Positions 56,703 through 64,000 of a DNA stretch of 64,000 nt are shown in pieces. Under the pieces are notes generated by a model, which saw nothing but the letters and a program-made list of their open reading frames with translations, had not been told where the DNA came from and did not search any database. The stretch spans positions 992,001 to 1,056,000 of the forward strand of contig CP048717.1 in the NCBI GenBank assembly GCA_022641835.1, given 5' to 3'. The stretch's first letter is position 1; the number at the start of each line of letters is the position of its first letter. The position numbers and the translations under genes are program-made. This DNA is from Petasospora fabianii. Taxonomy: Eukaryota; Ascomycota; Saccharomycetes; Phaffomycetales; Wickerhamomycetaceae.

Positions 56703-58796
56703 TCAAGACGAGGACTCAAAGATCCTCAAAGCACTATCGAGCTTTGTCAACATCTCTTGCCATTCACCTTGAACATCACTCAATACGGTAATAGCACCAC
56801 CAGCACCAATTCTCCACAAGTTTGTATCCTTATCGTTTTCAACATCATCTTTATAATGGAACAGAGAACGAATGATAACACTCCAATCAGCATTGTCCTC
56901 AATAGACCAATATCCACATATACCACTGTATAATCCTCTTCTTGTTCCTTCAAGCATTTGCAATATTTCAACAGATCTCTTCTTTGGAGCACCAGTCATT
57001 GAACCTGGGGGAAGAGCTCTCGAGAGAATATCAATACCACGATATGGTGTACCTTCAAAGTATCCTTCAATGACAGACACAAGCTGATATACTGTCTTGT
57101 ATTCTTCAACAGACATAAGTTTTGTCACTTCGACCTTATTGAGTAGTTCATAGAGATCATGACGTATAAGGTCAACAATCATTAGATTCTCACCAAGTTC
57201 CTTTGGTGTGTTCAAGATCTCTGTAGCTTTTGCTCTAGTCATATCATGTGTCTTCTTAACAGTTCCCTTGATTGGACGTAGTTGACAAAATGATTCGTCC
57301 CAAGAGATGAATCTCTCAGGTGAGGAACTGAGAAGGACACAATCATCAAAGTTGAAATAAGCAGAGTATGGTGATGGGTTTTGAGAAGTGAGTGTCTTAT
57401 ACATTGTCCATGGATCTGTTGTTGATGGGATTCCAATCTTTGTTGGGACAGTGAGACAAAGTTCATAAGAGTCTCCAGACCGGAGATATTCTTGACACTT
57501 GTTGAAAAGGGTGGTGTAGTTTGATTCACATGGCTTGGAGATGTATGTAGTTGGGATGATTGGTTCGGAGTGAACAGTATGTGTTGATGTAGCATTGACC
57601 AATGGTTCCATATCGGAGATGAAGGTATCATCATTGAGTGATGTGATGAATGATGTATGGTCCTTATTGTTCACCAAGATACAGTTTTCGATAAAGACAA
57701 GTTTTGTATCAGGGATATTAGTATTAGTGAGTCTTGGAAGCTTGTCAATATGGATATGTTGACCTTCTTCATAAGAGAAGATACCCATGAAGCCACCTAT
57801 GAATGGTAGACCAGATTCGTTTTGAACAAGATATTGACTCATGTAATCTGAGATGAAGGTCCAAATGTTAGTGATGGGTTTGGATTCGGTGATACCGTTT
57901 TGAATAAGAGATATTTGATGTGGATCCTCTGTAGAATGTGTGATTTTGAGGGTTGAATCAGATATGATACCAATGATGGACCATTGACCTGGTGAAGCAG
58001 CAGAGTTAAGAAGTACAAATTCTTTATTTTGTTGATGCAAAATGTCACAAATCTCAATAGATGTTCGACTATTTGTTATTTGTTTCTTTCTTAACTCATA
58101 TATCTTGGAAGGAGAAGAAGAAGAGGTTATCAGTGGTGAGATCTTAACGGAGGATACTAGTTCACCAAGTAATTGATCATCTTTAACAAGTTTTCTAGTC
58201 TTGTTGAACTCCTGAGCAATTTCTATGAATTGCTTCACCAAGGTAGCACCATTCTTTGAACAAATAGACTCTGGATGAAACTGAACACCAACCCATGGCT
58301 TTTCCAAGTGTCTTGTTGCCATGATGACTTCAGCTCCATCTGCTTCTGTAGTGTATGCCAGTTTCTCAAGAGACTTTGAGAGTCTTGGAACACATAGCGA
58401 GTGATATCTGACAGCATCGAATTGTTGATCGATATTCTTGAATATCGAAGATGAAGTATGTGTTATCTTATACACCTGACCATGTTTAATCTCACTACTT
58501 CTCATAACATCACACCCTTCAGCAAGACAAAGAGATTGGAATCCGAGACAGATTCCCAAGATAGGGATAGATTCTTTGAATAATGATGGAATAACACCAA
58601 CATCTAATGGATTTGATGGATGACCCGGTCCTGGACCAATTACAACAGCATCAAAGAGTGGGATGTAACGTGATAGGGACTCTTGATTGAGTGAATCGTT
58701 ATGGATAGTAATCACATGTTGACCTGTTGCTTCTTCAATGAGAGATCGGAGATTAAACGTGAACGAATCATAAGAGTCTAAGAGAAGGATGGTCAT
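56703..58796 (-). CDS. ABZ1: Para-aminobenzoate (ADC) synthase, fused glutaminase and synthase
   Basis: A 697-residue bifunctional enzyme of folate synthesis. The N-terminal class I glutamine amidotransferase has C83 in GICLGFQSL and the His-Glu pair in VQFHPESI. From about residue 390 the chorismate-binding domain has DDCVLLSSSPERF, LRPIKGTVKKTHD, ENLMIVDLIRHDL and GSMTGAPKKRSVEIL. It makes 4-amino-4-deoxychorismate, which Abz2 then cleaves to PABA. The fused order and length fit Abz1 (yeast 787), and the PIKGT form separates it from anthranilate synthase. Divergent from HUB1 across an A25 tract. Confidence 0.95.
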   Translation of the reverse strand: MTILLLDSYDSFTFNLRSLIEEATGQHVITIHNDSLNQESLSRYIPLFDAVVIGPGPGHPSNPLDVGVIPSLFKESIPILGICLGFQSLCLAEGCDVMRSSEIKHGQVYKITHTSSSIFKNIDQQFDAVRYHSLCVPRLSKSLEKLAYTTEADGAEVIMATRHLEKPWVGVQFHPESICSKNGATLVKQFIEIAQEFNKTRKLVKDDQLLGELVSSVKISPLITSSSSPSKIYELRKKQITNSRTSIEICDILHQQNKEFVLLNSAASPGQWSIIGIISDSTLKITHSTEDPHQISLIQNGITESKPITNIWTFISDYMSQYLVQNESGLPFIGGFMGIFSYEEGQHIHIDKLPRLTNTNIPDTKLVFIENCILVNNKDHTSFITSLNDDTFISDMEPLVNATSTHTVHSEPIIPTTYISKPCESNYTTLFNKCQEYLRSGDSYELCLTVPTKIGIPSTTDPWTMYKTLTSQNPSPYSAYFNFDDCVLLSSSPERFISWDESFCQLRPIKGTVKKTHDMTRAKATEILNTPKELGENLMIVDLIRHDLYELLNKVEVTKLMSVEEYKTVYQLVSVIEGYFEGTPYRGIDILSRALPPGSMTGAPKKRSVEILQMLEGTRRGLYSGICGYWSIEDNADWSVIIRSLFHYKDDVENDKDTNLWRIGAGGAITVLSDVQGEWQEMLTKLDSALRIFESSS

Positions 58797-58903
58797 AGCT
58801 CTTAGCTCTTCTAGTAGATGGTAAGTTAGAGTGAACTAATAGAGAGTTAGAGAGAGAACGTGTGGAGAGATGAGCTGCCCATACAAATATCCGATGCGGA
58901 TTT

Positions 58904-58928
<25 letters not shown>
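58904..58928. repeat. Homopolymer of 25 A between ABZ1 and HUB1
   Basis: An uninterrupted A25 on the plus strand, in the shared promoter. Poly(dA:dT) tracts of this kind repel nucleosomes in yeast promoters. Its length may be affected by sequencing error. Confidence 0.9.
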
Positions 58929-58934
<6 letters not shown>

Positions 58935-59049
58935 CATACTCAGCAATACACAGACATTAGTCTTAGATACTGGTAGTCCACCAGTACACCAGTACACCAT
59001 ATATTGTCGTTATCTGGTCTAAACGATTGAATATCAACTTCTTCACATA

Positions 59050-59338
59050 ATGATCGAAGTACTAGTGAATGATAGGTATGTCTTGCTTCCCTGGTGATCA
59101 TTCCACCCATTCCACCCCCACACAGACTAACATGTCTCCTAGGGTTGGTAAGAAAGTTCGAGTCAAAGCTCTAGAAGATGATCTTGTTGGTGATTTTAAG
59201 AAACTTCTTGCCGTACAGATCGGTACTTCATATGAAAAGATTGTATTAAAGAAAGGTAATACAACGTTAAAGGATCACATTTCACTTGGTGATTATGAGG
59301 TTCATAATGGTACAAACTTGGAGTTATACTATTCATAA
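59050..59338 (+). CDS. HUB1: Ubiquitin-like splicing modifier Hub1, spliced
   Basis: Exons 59050-59075 and 59143-59338 give 73 residues, exactly the length of S. cerevisiae Hub1. The intron (67 nt) has GTATGT, GACTAAC at 59125-59131 and TAG. The joined N-terminus [17 protein letters not shown] parallels yeast MIEVVVNDRLGKKVRVK, and the C-terminus [11 protein letters not shown] keeps the double tyrosine that replaces diglycine. Hub1 binds Snu66 without covalent attachment and alters spliceosome use of weak 5' splice sites. Reading straight through the intron gives an unrelated N-terminus, so the spliced model is preferred. Confidence 0.95.
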
Positions 59339-59400
59339 GAGTGCTATATGAAAGAAGAGTCATTAATTGCAAGTCATTAGCATTAGTGAAGAGATTATGA

Positions 59401-60427
59401 TTATAGGAAGTATTCAACATGCTGACCCTTTCCATTAGTTGCTGAACTTGTTTGCAATTCACCAAACAAATCTTCCTTGGGCCATTGTTCACTATTCTCT
59501 GGTGCTTCTTCAAAGACATTAAAATAATGTTCATCTTTACTCCAAATCTCCATTACAGAAGCTTTATTACCACATCGATAACAATAATTAGGTGCAGACC
59601 ATACCGTAGTGACTAAACCTCCAAAATATTCTTGGTATCCTTCATTACACAACTGATGAGCTCTAAGCATCTTATCCATACCATTTATACCAAGAAACTT
59701 CTTAACAACATCAATACCAAAAGTGTATCCTGCACCACGAGGTGATAGGGCAAAACCTGAATTATCTTCATCAGGATCTGACCAAACTAGGTCTGCCATT
59801 GCACCTTCATGTGGTATCTCTCTGTATCGATCCACTAATCTTAATTGATCCAATGTATGGACATTAGGTGAGAGTCCACCATGTACACAAAAGATTGAAT
59901 CATCAATGACGGCACTTAGGGTTAAGTAATCAAACATCTCTGTGAAGTAATGCCATGTTGATGCACTTCCATATTTGCGCATACATTCTGAATAAAACCC
60001 ATAATTTTGTGTGATTTGTCTTGATTCATGGTTTCCTCTAATGAGAAAGACACGTGTAGGGTATCTGATCTTAAGACAGAGTAGTAAAGTTATAGTCTCA
60101 ACGCTAAACATACCTCTATCAACGTAATCTCCCAAGAAGAGATAATTTGTATCTGGACAAAACCCACCAATCTTGAAGATCTCAATAAGATCATAAAACT
60201 GTCCATGGATGTCTCCAACGACAGTAATGGGTGATTGAAGATAAACAACGTTACTCTCTTGCATCAAGATCTCTCTTGCTTTGAAACATAGTGCCTTGAT
60301 GGTGATCTCTGGTAGTAGTTGGCGTTGATAGAGCCTAGCAATGCACTCGTCTATGTCGGTGTGTGCTGTGGTTGTTAGTATATGTTAACTGTTAATAGAT
60401 CAGTAATGACATACTGCCTAGGGCCAT
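59401..60427 (-). CDS. PPG1: PP2A-like protein phosphatase Ppg1, spliced
   Basis: Exons (minus strand) 60427-60415 and 60365-59401 give 325 residues. Exon 1 is only 13 nt (ATGGCCCTAGGCA). The intron (49 nt) has GTATGT, TACTAAC (60374-60380) and CAG. The joined start reads [18 protein letters not shown], matching yeast Ppg1 MELDECLERLYK. Catalytic motifs GDIHGQ, GDYVDRG, RGNHESR, HGG and [11 protein letters not shown] are intact, and [10 protein letters not shown] plus the C-terminal VEYFL favour Ppg1 over Sit4 or Pph3. S. cerevisiae Ppg1 (368) has a longer insert before the tail. Ppg1 acts with the Far complex, for example in restraining mitophagy, and in glycogen control. The enzyme is cytosolic. 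Confidence 0.93.
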
Positions 60428-60556
60428 TCTATCTGTTGGCTATGCTGTTGGGCTGTGGTGTGTTGTACTGTGTTGTGTGTATACGCGTTTATATGTTGAT
60501 GTAATTATGTATAACCGTTATGGGAGCGCGGACTCAGCTCGAACTACAACCATACA

Positions 60557-60633
60557 AATATATAGATACAATATATAGATACAATATATAACTACAATAT
60601 ATAACTACAATATATAACTACTATATAAACTAC
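60557..60633. repeat. 13-bp tandem repeat upstream of PPG1
   Basis: Two copies of AATATATAGATAC (60557-60582), three of AATATATAACTAC (60583-60621) and a partial sixth to 60633. It lies about 130-205 bp before the PPG1 start and next to the TRR1 3' end. Confidence 0.85.
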
Positions 60634-60709
60634 AATCAATCAAAGCACTAATCTAACATTTATCATCTCTTTAAGTATATCAAAAGGTTACAAAGGTTAC
60701 AAAGTCAAT

Positions 60710-61738
60710 TTACTCCCTCTCAGCGAGATATTTCTCAGCGTCCAAGGCAGCCATACAACCTGTACCGGCAGAGGTGATGGCTTGTCTATATCTGTGATCC
60801 TGGACATCACCAGCTGCAAAGAAACCTTCGACAGATGTGAAAGTAGAACCTGGAACGGTCTTAATGTATCCATTTTCATCAGTATCAACTTGACCACGAA
60901 CAATCTCTGTAGCTGGTGTATGACCAATAGCATAGAAGAGACCATTAACTGGAAGGTCCTTCTCTTCACCTGTGTTAACGTTCTTAATAGCAAGAGCATT
61001 AAGCAATTTACCATCACCCTTGGCTTCAAGTGAAACAGTGTTATAAAGGATCTCAAGCTTATCATTGTTTTGAACACGCTTTTGCATGATAGTGGAAGCT
61101 CTAAGGTGATCTTTTCTCACGATAAGGTACACCTTGGAACCGTATTTTGTCAAGAAGAGAGCTTCTTCACAAGCAGAATCACCACCTCCAACAACAGCTA
61201 ATGGTTTGTTTCTAAAGATTGGAACAGCACCATCACAAACGGCACATGCAGAGATACCCTGTTGCCAATAAGTCTCTTCACCTGGAAGGTTAAGACGTTT
61301 AGCAGATGCACCAGTAGCAAGGATAATGGAATCTGTAGTGATTGGTTCAGCATCCTCGTTCCACTCGGTCCAGAACTTGAATGGTTTAGAAGAAAGATCA
61401 ACCTTAGAGATAGTCTCAGTGATAACTTCGGAACCAAACTTAACAGCTTGAGCTCTCATCTTTTCAACGAGTTCTGTACCTGTAAGACCATCTGGGAAAC
61501 CTGGGAAGTTCTCAATCTCTGTAGTAGTAGTAAGTTGACCACCAGCTGCAATACCATTAGCGAGCATACCTTCATAAACTGTTGGCTTGATCTCAGCTCT
61601 GGCAAGGTATAAAGCAGCTGTAAGGGCAGCTGGACCACCTCCAATGATAGTAACGTTTTGATGAACCATTCTTGTACTTTCTATTCTTCTTATTAGTTTA
61701 TTTGATGTTCTAATCCTTGATAAAGAACTCCTTAGCAT
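60710..61738 (-). CDS. TRR1: Thioredoxin reductase, with optional mitochondrial leader
   Basis: A 342-residue low-molecular-weight thioredoxin reductase. FAD motif [18 protein letters not shown] (31-48), redox CAVC (C165, C168), NADPH motif [15 protein letters not shown] (182-196) and the C-terminal [21 protein letters not shown] type block are intact. It reduces thioredoxin with NADPH. The 23 residues before the second ATG (61669, [11 protein letters not shown]) are rich in Arg, Ser and Leu and look like a mitochondrial presequence, so alternative starts could supply both compartments, as Trr1 and Trr2 do separately in S. cerevisiae. CG-rich DNA at 61806-61850 lies upstream. Confidence 0.96.
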   Translation of the reverse strand: MLRSSLSRIRTSNKLIRRIESTRMVHQNVTIIGGGPAALTAALYLARAEIKPTVYEGMLANGIAAGGQLTTTTEIENFPGFPDGLTGTELVEKMRAQAVKFGSEVITETISKVDLSSKPFKFWTEWNEDAEPITTDSIILATGASAKRLNLPGEETYWQQGISACAVCDGAVPIFRNKPLAVVGGGDSACEEALFLTKYGSKVYLIVRKDHLRASTIMQKRVQNNDKLEILYNTVSLEAKGDGKLLNALAIKNVNTGEEKDLPVNGLFYAIGHTPATEIVRGQVDTDENGYIKTVPGSTFTSVEGFFAAGDVQDHRYRQAITSAGTGCMAALDAEKYLAERE

Positions 61739-61897
61739 ATGAAAACACCTTTAAATGAAGAATTACTACTAAGATAAAAGTGGCGTCTCACCCGACTTTT
61801 TATATTCGCGCGCTTCGCGCGCCCTTGGAATTTTTTTAGGCGCGTCTTTTGTAATCGGAGTGGTCGAGGCCAATGACCGGGTGTTCTAGATTACTAT
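61739..61897. promoter_or_regulatory. TRR1 promoter with CG-rich hairpin
   Basis: A CG-rich patch at about 61806-61824 in AT-rich DNA can fold as CGCGCG-CTT-CGCGCG, followed by an AGGCGCGTC at about 61849-61857. CCGGGTGTT lies near 61879. Function inferred from position only. Confidence 0.35.
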
Positions 61898-62226
61898 TAG
61901 ATATACTTATATGTCATATGTTATAGTTATATGTCATATATGTCTTCATAGAATGGTCTGGATATAACGATATGATATAATGATATAATGACCATATGAC
62001 TATATGATATTGATATGATATATTGATGAGATATATTGATATGATATATTGATATGACATTATGATATGATATTATGATATGATATATTGATATATTGAT
62101 ACATTGATATATTGAAAGATTGATATGATATTATGATATGATATATTGATATATTGATACATTGATATATTGAAAGATTGATATGATATTATGATATGAT
62201 ATATTGATATAATGATTATATGATTT
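61898..62226. repeat. AT-rich tandem repeat (ATGATATTGATAT family, 58-bp period)
   Basis: Simple AT-rich DNA made of GATAT and TTGAT blocks. Within it a 58-bp unit starting ACATTGATATATTGAAAG repeats at 62101 and 62159, with the preceding copy partly visible from about 62063. It fills the space between the TRR1 promoter and the 3' end of the GH5 gene. Confidence 0.85.
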
Positions 62227-62231
62227 TATGA

Positions 62232-63719
62232 TCAAAAGGCAACCTGCTTGAATATAGCTAACGCCTTATCAAATCCTTGTTCCCATTCCCATACAAATCC
62301 ACTATCACCACGGGCAGAAACATGTTCTTGAAGACGAGCATTTCTCCATGCGGTTGTACGACCAATAACAGATCCATTAAACTTTGCAAACTCAATACTA
62401 TCAGCCCAAGCAGTGGTGAACCCTTCACGATATCTCCAATGTTCCCATTTTTCCTTTGGATTCTCTTGATCCCAATATTGTGAATGAGCCTTATACTCCT
62501 GTTCAACAATCTCATTAAATTTATCATCAGCTGGTATATTAGCACTAGTTGGATGCTTTGGGATAGCTCCATTGTTAACTTGTGGAATAAACCCCCATTC
62601 TCCACCATCACCATGTTCAAATTTTAGTGTCCAAAAGTAACTACCGGCATTGGCACGGTTAGAAAAGATTTCACTTTGCTTTTGACCATATTGCTTAACA
62701 AGTTCATTACGATCATGTTGAGCAGATTGATAAGATGCACCATCAAGGACACATGAGTATTCACCAACGATAAAATCTGCTGATCCACTTAAATTCGTCA
62801 AGACATCCTTATCTAAATCTTGAATGATCTGTTCTGGACTCTTCTTCTTATCATCTTCGGAGAAACAACGATAAACATGAGTATCAATAACAATCCCTGA
62901 TGAACCAACACCACTCTTCTCCTCCTTTTGAAGCCATTTAACCCATTGATCTGGCCACCAACCATCAGATATAATAACTGGTATACCGGGATCAACACCT
63001 CTAATCTTCTTTAGAGCATGGGCATAATAACGTTGTTGTGCTTTAGCATCATTACTAAACTCTGATTCATTAACAATTTGTAATCCAACAATGTTGTCAA
63101 ATGATTTAACATCATCAGTGATGAATTCAAGTAATGTAAATGTAGCCTTTTGATATTTGGAGTTATCCCAGAATTGTGCACTCTTATTCTCAATACCACT
63201 ATGTTCTGAACAATTAGCACCACCTGGTAAAGCATGTAAATCAATCAAGACACCAATTTGGTACTCTGAAGCTTTCTTAATGATATTCTTCAAGATTGGC
63301 CAGGCATTCTTATAAACAGCAGAGATCTTTTCAAATGGAGTTCCCTTAGTGTATAATCCACCATTAACATGCCAATAACCAATTGGAATTCTTACGGAGG
63401 TAACACCAACAGAAGCTAACCATTTCCAATCATCATCAGTGACAAATCCATTCCAATGATCTTCAAGATCTTTACGAGTCTGGTCTAAACCATGTTCTTT
63501 GATATATGAAGAGACACCACTGAATTCAGTGTTTGAACCATCTGGAAAGAATTTACCAAATATAAATGATTCTTGAACAAATAAAGATCCAAAATTAACA
63601 CCAAAGTTATGACGAGATTGGTAGATTGACTTGATAGTTGGTGGTTTACCAGGTGGAGCAGCTGGTGATGATGCGGTAAGGGAATCTGATCCCAAGTTTT
63701 TAAGCTTTTCAAGTAGCAT
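62232..63719 (-). CDS. MRX18: GH5 exo-beta-glucanase-like protein without signal peptide (YBR056W type)
   Basis: A 495-residue GH5 protein. Its opening (HNFGVNFGSLFVQESFIFG) and IPIGYWHVNGG, LIDLHALPGGAN, GLQIVNESEF, VIISDGWWP, DTHVYRCF and GEYSCVLDGA blocks follow S. cerevisiae YBR056W (501 residues). The acid/base Glu in VNESEF and nucleophile Glu in VGEYS are present, so it may be an active beta-glucosidase or glucanase. Unlike Exg1 it has no signal peptide; the yeast protein is reported from the mitochondrial intermembrane space (Mrx18). Its real substrate is unclear. The gene ends 6 bp from the AT-rich repeat. Confidence 0.9.
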   Translation of the reverse strand: MLLEKLKNLGSDSLTASSPAAPPGKPPTIKSIYQSRHNFGVNFGSLFVQESFIFGKFFPDGSNTEFSGVSSYIKEHGLDQTRKDLEDHWNGFVTDDDWKWLASVGVTSVRIPIGYWHVNGGLYTKGTPFEKISAVYKNAWPILKNIIKKASEYQIGVLIDLHALPGGANCSEHSGIENKSAQFWDNSKYQKATFTLLEFITDDVKSFDNIVGLQIVNESEFSNDAKAQQRYYAHALKKIRGVDPGIPVIISDGWWPDQWVKWLQKEEKSGVGSSGIVIDTHVYRCFSEDDKKKSPEQIIQDLDKDVLTNLSGSADFIVGEYSCVLDGASYQSAQHDRNELVKQYGQKQSEIFSNRANAGSYFWTLKFEHGDGGEWGFIPQVNNGAIPKHPTSANIPADDKFNEIVEQEYKAHSQYWDQENPKEKWEHWRYREGFTTAWADSIEFAKFNGSVIGRTTAWRNARLQEHVSARGDSGFVWEWEQGFDKALAIFKQVAF

Positions 63720-64000
63720 TGTGTAGTCTGCTTATAGTTTGTAGTTTAACTGGGTGTACAGATCAATCAGTAGATCAATTCACCCTTAAATACATCCTGC
63801 ACAGCCGAGAGCAATAAAGCAAACAGCAATGAGTGTGCACCTGCCACAGTGACACCTGGTGGCTGTGGGGGAAGTGAGATGTCTGGGTGTATCAAATAGT
63901 TACCCGGGTTTTAAAGACAGAAGTTAATTGTTTACAGTTAGCGGAGTTTTATAAATATTAATAGCTGTAAAATAACCATTTGGGTGAGAAAGGATGAGCG
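63720..64000. promoter_or_regulatory. Promoter of the GH5 gene; Rap1-like and Reb1-like sites
   Basis: GAGATGTCTGGGTGT at 63876-63890 is a Rap1-like site, and TTACCCG at 63900-63906 matches the Reb1 core. The two lie 10 bp apart. The window ends at 64000 before another gene appears. Confidence 0.45.

Noticed and set aside
1-64000. Transposons, LTR remnants or virus-like genes, especially next to the two tRNA genes
   Set aside because: No reverse transcriptase, integrase, transposase or capsid-like frame and no terminal repeats with target duplications were seen; both tRNA flanks look like ordinary spacer DNA.

Overview
The window is a stretch of budding-yeast (Saccharomycotina) nuclear chromosome. 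Genes are dense on both strands, with mostly short intergenic regions. Nearly every gene has a recognisable counterpart in Saccharomyces cerevisiae, for example PEX14, AMS1, MED15/GAL11, PAS kinase, SNF6, LYS5, HEM25, CDC43, GPI13, RPA14, PAT1, ABZ1, HUB1, PPG1 and TRR1. CUG codons fall on conserved leucines (HEM25 residue 277, PAS-kinase residue 905), so CUG most likely means leucine and a CUG-Ser yeast is unlikely. Five genes carry short introns with TACTAAC-like branch points that lie only 9 to 15 nt from the 3' splice site. I cannot name the species. No transposon, virus-like element, rRNA or CRISPR array was seen.

Left part (1-30,000): a C2H2 zinc-finger regulator with a long 5' region; a 2.1-kb gene-free stretch; a DUF2433 phosphoesterase-like gene; a D-2-hydroxyacid dehydrogenase; tRNA-Gly(GCC); a Dal5/Soa1-type anion transporter; peroxisomal acyl-CoA oxidase; a vacuolar-type subtilisin; tRNA-Glu(CTC); the Cys-Gly dipeptidase DUG1; an unrecognised 338-residue protein; PEX14; the proteinase B inhibitor PBI2 (three introns); a tandem pair of alpha/beta-hydrolase plus tyrosine-phosphatase fusion genes; and alpha-mannosidase AMS1.

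Middle (30,000-48,000): a Zn2Cys6 regulator, Mediator tail subunit MED15, PAS kinase, a Sel1-repeat protein, SWI/SNF subunit SNF6, LYS5 (spliced), the mitochondrial glycine carrier HEM25 and CDC43.

Right part (48,000-64,000): GPI13, RNA polymerase I subunit RPA14, mitochondrial ribosomal proteins bL34m (spliced) and uL1m, PAT1, ABZ1, HUB1 (spliced), PPG1 (spliced, with a 13-nt first exon), thioredoxin reductase and a cytosolic GH5 glucanase-like protein next to an AT-rich tandem repeat.

Themes. Sulfur and redox: the Soa1-like transporter, whose promoter holds five Met31/Met32-type GCCACA cores, with DUG1 and TRR1; the last two carry optional mitochondrial leaders. Peroxisome: acyl-CoA oxidase and PEX14. 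Vacuole: the subtilisin, its likely inhibitor PBI2, and AMS1. Best candidates for something new are the duplicated hydrolase-phosphatase fusion, the Met31/32 cluster with a uORF ending one base before the transporter start, the four-CACGTG block between CDC43 and GPI13, and the compact branch-point/3'-splice-site rule.
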